This document shows, piece after piece, positions 50,706-59,467 of a stretch of 64,000 nucleotides of DNA. The DNA is from Hyphomicrobium_A sp965243865 (lineage in GTDB: Bacteria; Pseudomonadota; Alphaproteobacteria; Rhizobiales; Hyphomicrobiaceae): positions 3,782,001-3,846,000 of the forward strand of contig NZ_OZ251603.1 in NCBI RefSeq assembly GCF_965243865.1, in the 5' to 3' direction. The notes below the pieces were generated by a model. It was given only the letters and a program-made list of their open reading frames with translations. It made no database searches and had not been told where the DNA came from. Both the position numbers and the translations under genes were made by a program. Each line of letters opens with the position of its first letter. Positions within the stretch are counted from its first letter, which is position 1.

Positions 50706-51695
50706 CTAGCGGCCACGCCCGCCGTACCCGCCGCCATCGTTTCCGCCGGGGCGGCCACCACCAAAGCCGCCGAAGCCACCGCCCTTGATGATGATGTCGA
50801 TGCCGCGCGCGCCGCCGCCGTAATCGTCGTCATCGGCTGGCTTCGGGCGGCGCTTCTTCGGGGCGTCGTCGTTCGTCGCTTGGCGCGTCTTCGGCTTCTT
50901 CTTTTTCTTCGGCTTGTCGCCGTCGTCAGCCTTGATCGGCTTTGCCTTCAGGCCGTTGATGCACTTCTTGTTGTCTGCCTTCGGAAACGCGGCCTCCAGG
51001 ATGCCATCGCGCGACGTCGGCGGTAGAGGCTCGATTTGCGGAGCGGCAACGACGAACGGAAACGCATCTTCGAACGTCGCGGCATCTCGCGCCGGCATAT
51101 CCTTCCAGTTCAGCGGATCGCTGACATTGGCCTTGCTGTCGATGCGAATGAGCTGACCAGGCTGATCTAGCACGCGGCAGACGTCTTTCTTCGGCGATGT
51201 CACCTCGATAGCGCCCTCGTGCAGCAGCAGCCACGCGCTCTTGTCGGACAGCACGTAGACGTCAAAGATGGTTCCGCGCACCGTGATCGATGCATTCGGG
51301 GTACGGATTTCATAGGTTTTCTTCGACGCCACGCCGGTGATGAAACGGAACGCACCCTTCGTGAGATCGACGATGATGGAGCCGGATTTTTTGTCGCTGT
51401 CGTAGACGAACTTATCCAGCACCATGCGCGCGCCGGGGCCAAGCGCCAGCTTGGTATCGTCGTTGAGACGGAACTCGCCGCGTCCGTCGTCGCTGACCTC
51501 GATGACCTCATCCTGGCGGACGACGTCTCCGACCTCGAGGTCGCGCTCTTCCTTCGCGAAATCCGCCTTGACGAGACTGACGATGGTGCGCGCATCGCCA
51601 ATCTCCGCTCCTGAGCCAGCGTGAGCGACGAGAGGAGCGAGCAAAACTGAGGCAAGAACCAAAAAACGCAACACGTGCAGCGGGGGGGCTGCCAT
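50706..51695 (-). CDS. secreted FecR-domain protein
   Basis: 329 residues. A signal peptide (VLRFLVLASVLLAPLVAHA|GSG) is followed by a FecR domain (about 45-180): VGDVVRQDEVIEVSDDGRGE, LALGPGARMVLDKFVYD, GAFRFITGVASKKTYEIRTP and SITVRGTIFDVYV. The C-terminal 90 residues are Lys/Pro/Asp-rich, then Gly-rich. Standalone periplasmic FecR proteins are common in alphaproteobacteria; most are not tied to an ECF sigma factor, and none is nearby. The role is unknown. Confidence 0.9.
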   Translation of the reverse strand: MAAPPLHVLRFLVLASVLLAPLVAHAGSGAEIGDARTIVSLVKADFAKEERDLEVGDVVRQDEVIEVSDDGRGEFRLNDDTKLALGPGARMVLDKFVYDSDKKSGSIIVDLTKGAFRFITGVASKKTYEIRTPNASITVRGTIFDVYVLSDKSAWLLLHEGAIEVTSPKKDVCRVLDQPGQLIRIDSKANVSDPLNWKDMPARDAATFEDAFPFVVAAPQIEPLPPTSRDGILEAAFPKADNKKCINGLKAKPIKADDGDKPKKKKKPKTRQATNDDAPKKRRPKPADDDDYGGGARGIDIIIKGGGFGGFGGGRPGGNDGGGYGGRGR

Positions 51696-51993
51696 TGAAA
51701 TCTCCTAGGACGCCGACCAATGCTAACGCAGCAGGCGGACGTCTCCAATAATTCCCGTCTCCTTAGGTGCCGACGATGACGACGCTATGGCACGCCCGGC
51801 ATTAGGCCGGTGAAACGGTTAGCTCCTACCCCCCTTTAAGACCTACCCGCCTGACCAAGTCTATGCTGTTACCCAGGTGACAGGGGCCATCTCTGGCGAG
51901 CAAGCGGCATTCTGAATATCATTTAGATTGAGCGACGGAACTCGTTCCATAACAACGAGCGGAGGTCATCTTGCGATTGATCGCGGCGCCCCT

Positions 51994-52767
51994 TTAGGCC
52001 GCGCCGCGATCCTCGTCTGCCAACGGCAATAGCACGTTGAAATCGACCTCAGGCAGCACCTCGAAAGCAGGCTTGGCGAACAAGTACCCCTGCATCAGCC
52101 TTATCCCGAGATGGCGAAGCACAAGCGCATCGCTTTTGCGCTCGACGCCTTCTGCGATGACATCGATCCCGAGCAGGCTGCCAACCGCCGCCAGCGCTCC
52201 GACGATCGCCTGCCGCGCGCGGTCCCCGGAGACATTGTTGATGAGGCCCATGTCGATCTTGACGATATCCGGCTGAAAGTCGGCCAGCAGGTTGAGGCCG
52301 GCGTACCCTGCGCCGAAATCGTCGATGGCCGTTTTGAAGCCTTCGTCGCGGTAGGTTGCGAATATCTGCTTGAGATAGCGCGGGTCCGGCACGCGCTCAT
52401 TTTCGACGGTCTCGAAAATGATCCGCTTGACGGGGAACCCCGTACGACGCGCCGCCGCGATCGTAGTCTGCAGGCACCGGTGCGGTTCGTAAACGGCGTT
52501 CGGCATGAAGTTGATGCTCAGCATCGCGTCCATGTTAAGTGCCGCCGCAAGCTCCACCGCGCGCACGCGGCACTGCTGATCGAATGCGTATCGGTTCTGG
52601 TCATTCACGCGCGAAAGCACGCTCGCTGCGCCAGCCCCATCAGTGCCCCGGACCAGCGCCTCGTAGGCATAAACGGTGCACGACTCCACATCGACGATGG
52701 GCTGGAATGCCATCGAGACGTCGAAGTCGAGCGGGGTATGGCAGCCTTGGCAACCGGTGGCAGACAT
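51994..52767 (-). CDS. EAL-domain cyclic-di-GMP phosphodiesterase
   Basis: 257 residues, a single EAL domain without a membrane segment. It should hydrolyse c-di-GMP to pGpG in the cytoplasm. Catalytic and metal residues are present: E36 (YEALVRG), N86, E119 and E122 (FETVENE), D149-D150 (IDDFGAGY), K170, E206 and E209 (AEGVE) and Q226 (MQGYLF). A Cys-x-x-Cys-His motif (6-10, GCQGCH) precedes the domain. A 10-bp hairpin (51979-51988 with 52002-52011) covers the stop codon. No GGDEF domain is attached. Confidence 0.93.
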   Translation of the reverse strand: MSATGCQGCHTPLDFDVSMAFQPIVDVESCTVYAYEALVRGTDGAGAASVLSRVNDQNRYAFDQQCRVRAVELAAALNMDAMLSINFMPNAVYEPHRCLQTTIAAARRTGFPVKRIIFETVENERVPDPRYLKQIFATYRDEGFKTAIDDFGAGYAGLNLLADFQPDIVKIDMGLINNVSGDRARQAIVGALAAVGSLLGIDVIAEGVERKSDALVLRHLGIRLMQGYLFAKPAFEVLPEVDFNVLLPLADEDRGAA

Positions 52768-52847
52768 GATGCATCCGCAATAAATCTTCGAACAGACTAA
52801 CTGGCAAAGGTTACCGAGCAGTCAGCCACTGTCGGATTTTGCATCGC

Positions 52848-53411
52848 CTACCGGGCTGGTATCAGCGGCGCCCTGATTTCGATGTCCACCGTTTCGCCGA
52901 CCAGGAAGCCGTACGCCGTCATCCCGAAGTCGCTGCGGTTGATGCGCGTCGTAGCCCGCATCTGGCGCATGCCCCCGTTTGGGGGTTGCAGTTCGACATG
53001 CAGCACGATTGGCCGCGTGATGCCCTTCACGGTCATGTCGCCGGTGATCTCATAGTGGCTCGTCGACTTCCCCCGGATGCTCCGGCTCTTGAAGTGCATC
53101 GTCGGATGCTTCGTGACGGCGAAGAACGAGCCGCCACGCAGTTCGCTCTGGGAAAGAGAATCGCTGGCCCTCAGGGTGCGCGCATCGATGACCACGTCGA
53201 CGCTGCCTTTTTCAGGCGCAGCGTCATTCACCTCCGCTTTGCCGGTGACGCCCGTGAAACGACCTTTTCCGCTGGAAAAGGGCAGGCTGTAGGCGAACAG
53301 AACCTCGCCGTGTTTGCTGTCGAACACATAGGGAGCCGCATGCGCCGGGCCCGGCTGCAGAACGAGACCGAGCAGCGCGGCGGCAAAAAGCACGTGGAAA
53401 TGTGCGGACAT
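52848..53411 (-). CDS. YceI family periplasmic lipid-binding-like protein
   Basis: 187 residues with a signal peptide (LFAAALLGLVLQPGPAHA|APY). The YceI lipocalin-like barrel is shown by YVFDSKHGEVLFAY, SSGKGRFTGVTGKAEVND, SVDVVIDARTLRASD, FFAVTKHPTMHFKS, YEITGDMTVKGITRPIVL and RINRSDFGMTAYG. Family members bind isoprenoid or amphipathic ligands in the periplasm. Its role here is unknown, and it stands alone. Confidence 0.93.
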   Translation of the reverse strand: MSAHFHVLFAAALLGLVLQPGPAHAAPYVFDSKHGEVLFAYSLPFSSGKGRFTGVTGKAEVNDAAPEKGSVDVVIDARTLRASDSLSQSELRGGSFFAVTKHPTMHFKSRSIRGKSTSHYEITGDMTVKGITRPIVLHVELQPPNGGMRQMRATTRINRSDFGMTAYGFLVGETVDIEIRAPLIPAR

Positions 53412-53587
53412 GCAACTTTCCCCTGAGGGCCCGATGTCATAGCCTCACCCGCAAGCATATCTCCCAGGGTGCGGCGTGGCTTCTGCGACACACAACTCAG
53501 GTAAATGGGGCATCCCCCTCGCCGAGCCATGGACGCGCCCAATATAGGGGAGAAAATCACGGCATTGATTTGCTGGAGGTACCTATA

Positions 53588-53914
53588 ATGCGCTCTGCTG
53601 CGAGTTGCGCCGCACTGATGATCGCAATTGCGGCTTTGGCGACGCCTGCGCTGGCCTTTGACGTACAGAATGGCGGCGGCGCCCCGGCAAGTGGCGGATC
53701 CGCCAACCTTGCGCCAGATGCCTCGTCCGGGGTGAGCCTCGATATGGACCTCAAGGCCCAGCTCGGCCTCTCCGACACTCCGAGCAAGACTTCGCTTGGC
53801 TCTGGAATGAAGTTTGGCAGCGGCGGCATCTTCACCGGCGCGGCCAATACCTCGTCGATGGGCTACGACGAACGCCCCTGGGTCGCCCCCCGGCGCCCGG
53901 CCGGCCGCGACTGA
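53588..53914 (+). CDS. small secreted hypothetical protein
   Basis: 108 residues from ATG 53588, with GGAGG at 53575-53579; the frame is open further upstream. A signal peptide (ASCAALMIAIAALATPALA|FDV) precedes a short Gly/Ser-rich mature chain (GGGAPASGGSANLAPDASSG) containing LDMDLKAQLGLSD. No family is recognised. A good terminator follows at 53945-53973, which supports a real transcript. Confidence 0.7.
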   Translation: MRSAASCAALMIAIAALATPALAFDVQNGGGAPASGGSANLAPDASSGVSLDMDLKAQLGLSDTPSKTSLGSGMKFGSGGIFTGAANTSSMGYDERPWVAPRRPAGRD

Positions 53915-53944
53915 TCCAAGCTCCAGATAAAAACCCTGCCTGAG

Positions 53945-53973
53945 AGGCCCTGGTCACGCACCGGGGCCTTTTT
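53945..53973 (+). terminator. Rho-independent terminator
   Basis: AGGCCCTGG (53945-53953) pairs with CCGGGGCCT (53961-53969) with one T-G wobble around a 7-base loop, ending in a T-run (53969-53973). It lies 30 bases after the stop of the 53588-53914 gene. Confidence 0.85.
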
Positions 53974-54082
53974 GCATACCGTTGCAGCTGACACTGGTCA
54001 GCGGGGGCGATGCCGCTTACGGCTTGTTTGTTCACTGGGCTAGGCGACTATGGCGCGGGCATGAGCGGGAGATGCAACACCG

Positions 54083-55576
54083 ATGACCGCGGCGACTGAG
54101 GCGTCCGGCGATGGATATTTGTGGCGACGCTTTGAAGCCGCGCTGCTCAATCCCGTCCGCGCCTTCCGGCCGCGCTATCTGCCGCTGCTGATGGTCTACT
54201 TCGCTTACGGCGCGCTCGGCCTTATCGCCGTCGCCGAGAGTTTCTGGGTGAAGAAGGCGCTGACACTCAGCCCCGCTGAGCTTGCCGCCCTCAATGTCTG
54301 GATCACCCTGCCGTGGACCGTAAAAATGGTCTTCGGCGAACTGGTCGACAGCGTACCCATCCTGGGATCGCAGCGCCGCGCCTATGTCTTCATCGGCGCA
54401 GCGTTCATCGCTGCGGGCATGCTGCTGCTGGCTGGCGCCGCGGGCGGCTGGCTCACCTTCGCCAGCCCCGAGAACCTCTACCGTCTCGGTGCTTTCATCA
54501 GCGTGCTCGGCGTCGTCATTCAGGATGTCGTCGCCGACGCGATGAGCACCGAGGTCGTCGACCGCGAGAACCCGGATGGCACACCGCGCGCCAAGGAGGA
54601 GGTGGATCGCGAACTGGGCATGGTGCAGGTGCTCGGTCGCCTCGCGCTCTCGCTCGGGATGTTCTGCGTCGCCGGCGTCGCTGGCTGGATCGCCAGCATC
54701 TACCCGTATGAGACGGTGTTCCTCGTCGGGCTGATCATCCCGCTCATCTCCGTCAGCGGAGCCCTTCTCATCAGCTTACGCCCTGTCGAGAAGCGCGCTA
54801 TCGATTGGCGCATCCTCGGCGGCGGACTGATCTTCGGCTTCTTCGTGCTGACGCTGGCGTCGACCAACGTGCCCTACAATCAGGAGATCGTCTTCATCGT
54901 ATCGATGTCGGTGATCTGCGGTATGCTGTGGCGCGTAGTCAGTCAGCTGGCCCCCGAAACGCAGCGCACGATCTTCTACGCCGCGCTCATCATTTTCATC
55001 TATCGCGCCATGCCGCTCGCGGGGCAGGGATACACTTGGTTCGTCATCGACGTGCTGGGTTTCGATGAAGCATTCCAGGGCACCCTCAATCAGATCGGCG
55101 CCGGACTTGCTCTCCTGGGTATGTGGTTTTTCTCCGATGCCATCACGCGCCGCCCCGTTCCGCAGGTGCTGCTTTGGCTCACCATCGTCACGACGATCCT
55201 GTCGCTGCCTGCCTTCGGCTTGACGCTTGGTCTCGCCGATTGGACCGAGCAGGTCTTCGGCTTCGGAGCGCGCACCATTGCTATCATCGATACGGCGACC
55301 ACGTCACCGTTCGCGCAACTCAGCATGATCCCCCTGTTGACGCTCATAGCCATCTACGCGCCGGAAGGTCATCGCGCCACGTGGTTTGCGCTCATGGCAT
55401 CGCTGATGAATATGGCTCTTGTCGCGGGGGCCCTGCAAACGAAGTATTTGAACGAAATTTTCGTCGTTAGCCGCGGGCACTACGAGAACGTCCCGTACCT
55501 GGTCGGCATTTCCCTGGTCGCAGGCTTCATCGTGCCCATCGCAGCCATCCTCATTTTTGGCCGGCGTCTGAAGTAA
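54083..55576 (+). CDS. BT1-family (folate/biopterin-type) MFS transporter
   Basis: 497 residues with about 12 membrane helices. BT1 marks: FRPRYLPLLMVYFAYGALGLI, WITLPWTVKMVFGELVDSVPIL (seen as LPWTVKMVFGELVDSVP), RRAYVFIGAAFIAAG and VLGVVIQDVVADAMSTEVVD. The family includes folate-biopterin and related solute transporters in protists, plants and bacteria. The bacterial substrate is unknown. No linked gene suggests one. Confidence 0.88.
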   Translation: MTAATEASGDGYLWRRFEAALLNPVRAFRPRYLPLLMVYFAYGALGLIAVAESFWVKKALTLSPAELAALNVWITLPWTVKMVFGELVDSVPILGSQRRAYVFIGAAFIAAGMLLLAGAAGGWLTFASPENLYRLGAFISVLGVVIQDVVADAMSTEVVDRENPDGTPRAKEEVDRELGMVQVLGRLALSLGMFCVAGVAGWIASIYPYETVFLVGLIIPLISVSGALLISLRPVEKRAIDWRILGGGLIFGFFVLTLASTNVPYNQEIVFIVSMSVICGMLWRVVSQLAPETQRTIFYAALIIFIYRAMPLAGQGYTWFVIDVLGFDEAFQGTLNQIGAGLALLGMWFFSDAITRRPVPQVLLWLTIVTTILSLPAFGLTLGLADWTEQVFGFGARTIAIIDTATTSPFAQLSMIPLLTLIAIYAPEGHRATWFALMASLMNMALVAGALQTKYLNEIFVVSRGHYENVPYLVGISLVAGFIVPIAAILIFGRRLK

Positions 55577-55682
55577 CATGCAGGCACAGCCATTGGTTGA
55601 TGGCCGTCAATGTCCTGGTGAGGGTTAGCGACGACACTCACCAATGCGGAAAGCCGCCAAGCAAGCAACGGGAGGATCGTGT

Positions 55683-56132
55683 ATGAAGCCGACCACCACA
55701 TGGGTACTGATCGCCGACGGCGCCCACGCCCGCCTCTTCTCGAATAAGGGGCCAGGCAAAGGCATCGAGGCGATCGAGGGCGGCGTCATCAACGGTGATC
55801 ACCGCCCCGACAGCGAGCTGTTCCGCGACGGCGCCACACGCACGTTCGAGTCTGTCGGCGATACGCGCCATGCCATCACGCCGAAGACTGATCCCCACCG
55901 CGAGCTTAAGCGCGACTTCGCTAAGCAGCTGGCTGACCTTCTCGATCGCCGCTATGCCGAGAAGGCTTTCGACCGCCTCGTCATCGTCGCCCCACCGACC
56001 GCGCTTGGTGATTTGCGGGCAGCGATCTCCGACCACTTGAAGCCGCATATCTACGCCGAGCTCGATAAGGATCTGGTCAAGACGCCCACTGCGGAGCTGC
56101 CTCAGCACCTCGGCGCGGTGATGCCGATCTAG
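55683..56132 (+). CDS. host-attachment family protein (PF10116)
   Basis: 149 residues from ATG 55683, with GGGAGGA 6 bases upstream. Signatures: TTTWVLIADGAHARLFSNKG at the start, then PHRELKRDFAKQLADLLD, FDRLVIVAPPTALGDLRAAI and AELDKDLVKTPTAELPQHL. The family is named for an Agrobacterium protein needed for attachment to host cells, and the fold resembles eRF1/Dom34-type domains. It is widespread in non-pathogens, so the name should not be read as virulence. It stands alone. Confidence 0.9.
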   Translation: MKPTTTWVLIADGAHARLFSNKGPGKGIEAIEGGVINGDHRPDSELFRDGATRTFESVGDTRHAITPKTDPHRELKRDFAKQLADLLDRRYAEKAFDRLVIVAPPTALGDLRAAISDHLKPHIYAELDKDLVKTPTAELPQHLGAVMPI

Positions 56133-56250
56133 ATACCCCTGGGTAGAATTCCGCGCTGCAGCGCGTACGACCGCGCCTACCGCCGCTGCGATCCCTTGTT
56201 GCAGTGCGATTGCGCTTGAGTGGCACGACTTAGGTCAGTACGTTCTCGGC

Positions 56251-56619
56251 ATGGTGTGGGGAGTACAGCGTCAGCGTAGAAGCGTTTCGGCAGCCTTGGC
56301 GCTGCTGGGCGTGGCGTTCTATGCGCTACTGCTGCCTTGGCACCTAACCTCGCAGTATAGCACCGGGCTTGCCAAGCTCGAGATCAGCGAGCTCGCTGGA
56401 TCGATCTGCCTTTCGGACGGCTCGTCCCCGGCGATGCCGGCCACGGGCTGCCCGATCTGTAAGGGCCTCGCAGCCTTCCAGCTTGCCGTCGCGAGCCCTG
56501 AGACGATCCTGCCGCCGCCTCCGTTCGAGCCGGCACACCTGCGCCTTGCACTGCGCGAGGACGCGGTCAGCGCCTCTGTCCCTTCCCAACGCAACCGCGG
56601 CCCACCCAGCACCGTCTGA
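56251..56619 (+). CDS. DUF2946-like secreted protein (copper operon)
   Basis: 122 residues. A hydrophobic N-terminal segment (VSAALALLGVAFYALLLPWH) precedes a short extracytoplasmic part with Cys50 (GSICLSDG) and a CxxC (GCPICKGLAAFQLA), a pattern like DUF2946. DUF2946 genes often sit just before copper-linked TonB receptors, as here. A role in metal handling is inferred from context. The start at ATG 56251 has no strong Shine-Dalgarno sequence. Confidence 0.7.
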   Translation: MVWGVQRQRRSVSAALALLGVAFYALLLPWHLTSQYSTGLAKLEISELAGSICLSDGSSPAMPATGCPICKGLAAFQLAVASPETILPPPPFEPAHLRLALREDAVSASVPSQRNRGPPSTV

Positions 56620-56756
56620 GAGTGTGCCGTTGATGCCGGATCGCCGTGTGTGGCGATGCCGGGTCCGGCGCACCTTGTCTTGCGTGTGTAACAGCGTAGC
56701 CGTGCGCCCGAGAATGCGCAGGCCCGCCCGCGTAGCGTTTGGGGGAGTTGAGTATC

Positions 56757-58967
56757 GTGTTCCAGTTGAAGAAGGTGCCGCTGTGTAGCGGCATTGCGAC
56801 CGCCATTGCGGTGGTCACTATGACCGACGTTGCATCGGCGCAGTCGGCCTCGAGCGAGGCGACGCCATTGCCACCGGTGGTGGTCGAGCAGACCGCCGTT
56901 CCGGCCAAGGCGAAGACCAAGAAGAAGAGCGCCGCCAAGAAGTCGACTGCGCCTTCGAACACCGCCGCCGCGCCATCGGGCGGCGCCGCCGCAAGCCCGG
57001 GTGTCGGAACGACTGCACGCGCCGGCAGCCTCTCGGTGCCGAACACCGCCGAGGCTCGCGATATCATCCAGCAGACACCGGGCGGCGTAGAGCTGGTGCC
57101 GGCATCGGCCTATAAGACATCGACCCCCGCGACTACGATCAAGGACGTGCTCGACTACGTGCCGGGCGTTTTCGTGCAGCCCAAGTGGGGCGATGACACG
57201 CGCCTTTCCATTCGCGGTTCGAGCCTGTCGCGCAATTTCCATTTGCGCGGCCTGCAGCTCTATATGGATGGCATTCCGATCAACACCGCCGACGGTTTCG
57301 GCGACTTCCAGGAAATCGACCCGACCGCCTATCGCTATGTCGAGGTGTACAAGGGCGCCAACGCTCTGCGGTTCGGCGCCAACTCGCTCGGCGGCGCCAT
57401 CAACTTCGTCATGCCCACGGGCTACGACGCCGAAGCCTTCGGCACTCGCGTCGATGTCGGCAGCTTCGGCTTCCACAAGATGGCGGTCAGCTCCGGCGGC
57501 GTATCCGGTCCCGCGGATTACTTCATCACGGGTACCTGGCAGGAGGTCGACGGCTTCCGCGACCATAGCTGGGGCGAGAGCGTCCGCGGCAGCATGAACG
57601 TCGGCTACCGCCTTTCCGAAGATATCGAGACACGCTTCTACATCAATGCCAATTGGGTGCGCCAACGCATCCCGGGATCGGTGACGAAGCAGAGCGCCCT
57701 GACCTCGCCTGAGACCGCCGCGGCAAACAACGTGCTGCTCGATCAGCAGCGCAACATCGACACGCTGCATTTCGCCAACAAGACGGCGATCCGCTTGGCA
57801 CCGGGAACGCTCCTGGAAGTCGGCGCCTTCACCTCAGACCGCCACCTGATGCATCCGATCTACCGTTGGCTCGACTACAAGTACAACGACTACGGCGGCT
57901 TTGCGCGCCTCACCGACGAGTCGCAGATCGGTGGCTACCGCAATCGCATGATCGTCGGCGCCAACATTCAAAATGGTACCGTAGCGGCCAAGCAGTACAC
58001 GGATTTGGCCGGCGCAAAAAAGGGTGCCTTACTCTCGGACGTCGACAACGACTCTACCAATTTCTCCTTCTACGCTGAGAACTCATTCTACTTCATGCGG
58101 GACGTGGCACTCGTCGCCGGCACGCAGTACCTCAACGCCACCCGCGAGGCGACGGTGCGTTACACGACCGTCGGCGATCAGAGCGGCGAGAGCGACTTCA
58201 ACCTGTGGAGCCCGAAAGTCGGTCTCCTATGGGATGTGGATCGGAGCTGGCAGGTGTTCGCCAATATCTCGCGCAGCGCTGAGATCCCGAGCTTCGGAGA
58301 GAACACCGTTGGCTCGCCCTTCCTGGCCGAGGCGCAGCGCGCAACGACCTACGAGATCGGCACCCGCGGTGACCGCGGCGACTACAACTGGGATCTCTCC
58401 ATCTATCGTGCTGAGATCGACAATGAGCTGCAGTGTATCACCGTGATGTACAACACCTGCTCGGTGACCAACGCCGATAGCACGGTGCATCAGGGCGTCG
58501 AGGCAGGTTTCGGTGCTGCGATCGCCAAGGCACTGCTCGTCGGCGGCCGCAAGCCCGACGAGCTGTGGCTGCGCACGGCCTACACCTTCAACGACTTTTT
58601 CTTCGATGGCGATTCCAAATGGGGCGACAACACATTGCCCGGCGCACCGCGCCACATGGTCCGAACTGAACTCCTCTACAAGCATCCCTCCGGCGTCTAT
58701 TTCGGACCCAACATCGAATGGGTGCCGCAGGCGTACTACGTCGACAACGCCAACACGTTGAAGACGGAAGCGTACGCCATCTGGGGCATGAAGCTCGGCT
58801 TCGACAACGGCGGACCCATCACCGCCTACATCGAAGGGCGCAACCTGTCCGATGAACACTACATCGCCTCGGCGAGCATTGCGGGCGACCTGAAGGGCGT
58901 CGATTCCGCAGTCTTCGAACCTGGCAACGGCCGCGCGTTCTACGCCGGCGTTCAATACAAGTGGTGA
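56757..58967 (+). CDS. TonB-dependent outer-membrane receptor (putative copper uptake)
   Basis: 736 residues from GTG 56757; GGGGGAG at 56741-56747 is correctly spaced, and TTG 56739 is in frame. A signal peptide ends near DVASA|QSA. A TonB-box-like PPVVVEQTAV and a Lys/Ala linker precede the plug (TTIKDVLDYVPGVFVQPKWG, RLSIRGSSLSRNFHLRG, YVEVYKGANALRFGANSLGG). The barrel ends with the typical Tyr-Lys-Trp. The copper assignment comes from the downstream genes, not from the receptor itself; a siderophore or other metal chelate is possible. It overlaps or abuts the next gene. Confidence 0.88.
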   Translation: MFQLKKVPLCSGIATAIAVVTMTDVASAQSASSEATPLPPVVVEQTAVPAKAKTKKKSAAKKSTAPSNTAAAPSGGAAASPGVGTTARAGSLSVPNTAEARDIIQQTPGGVELVPASAYKTSTPATTIKDVLDYVPGVFVQPKWGDDTRLSIRGSSLSRNFHLRGLQLYMDGIPINTADGFGDFQEIDPTAYRYVEVYKGANALRFGANSLGGAINFVMPTGYDAEAFGTRVDVGSFGFHKMAVSSGGVSGPADYFITGTWQEVDGFRDHSWGESVRGSMNVGYRLSEDIETRFYINANWVRQRIPGSVTKQSALTSPETAAANNVLLDQQRNIDTLHFANKTAIRLAPGTLLEVGAFTSDRHLMHPIYRWLDYKYNDYGGFARLTDESQIGGYRNRMIVGANIQNGTVAAKQYTDLAGAKKGALLSDVDNDSTNFSFYAENSFYFMRDVALVAGTQYLNATREATVRYTTVGDQSGESDFNLWSPKVGLLWDVDRSWQVFANISRSAEIPSFGENTVGSPFLAEAQRATTYEIGTRGDRGDYNWDLSIYRAEIDNELQCITVMYNTCSVTNADSTVHQGVEAGFGAAIAKALLVGGRKPDELWLRTAYTFNDFFFDGDSKWGDNTLPGAPRHMVRTELLYKHPSGVYFGPNIEWVPQAYYVDNANTLKTEAYAIWGMKLGFDNGGPITAYIEGRNLSDEHYIASASIAGDLKGVDSAVFEPGNGRAFYAGVQYKW

Positions 58968-58972
58968 TCAAG

Positions 58973-59455
58973 ATGCAGCACCGGAGCCTAGCACTCCCGT
59001 ACGTGGCTCTAGCGTTGCTCGGCTGGATGGCGCTCTCGGGCGCCATCCACGCTGTCTTCGCGCAGAGCTCGCATGATGAAGCCGCCATTCGGGCAATCAC
59101 GCTGGCCGAATGGGACAAACCCGACGCGAAGTTGAGTGTGGCTCCCATCGTGATCGAAGGTGACTATGCGGTCACCGGATGGGTGCAAGGCAATCGCGGC
59201 GGGCGCGCGCTATTGCATAAAAGTTCAGGTAAATGGGCCGTCATGCTTTGCAGTGGCGATCCGTTGAAGCATGCTTCGGTTCTCGTCGAAGCCGGAATCC
59301 CTGCAGACGCCGCCGAACGGTTGGCGCGCAACTTGGCCGCGGAAGAAAGCCGATTACCCCCCGATCAGGTCGCGTTGTTCTCGACGTTCGAGGGCCTGAT
59401 GAAAGTCAACGAAAACGAAAGTCATGCCGGCCACCACAACGGCGGGCATCATTAA
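58973..59455 (+). CDS. copper uptake system-associated protein
   Basis: 160 residues from ATG 58973, 5 bases after the receptor stop. A signal peptide (YVALALLGWMALSGAIHAVFA|QSS) is followed by a small domain: AIRAITLAEWDKPDAKLSVAP, GDYAVTGWVQGNRGGRALL, KWAVMLCSGDPLKHASVL. The C-terminus is His-rich (ESHAGHHNGGHH), suited to metal binding. This matches the family annotated as copper uptake system-associated. The exact role is unknown. It lies 12 bases before the YcnI-PCu(A)C gene. Confidence 0.8.
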   Translation: MQHRSLALPYVALALLGWMALSGAIHAVFAQSSHDEAAIRAITLAEWDKPDAKLSVAPIVIEGDYAVTGWVQGNRGGRALLHKSSGKWAVMLCSGDPLKHASVLVEAGIPADAAERLARNLAAEESRLPPDQVALFSTFEGLMKVNENESHAGHHNGGHH

Positions 59456-59467
59456 GAGGGTGAACGA

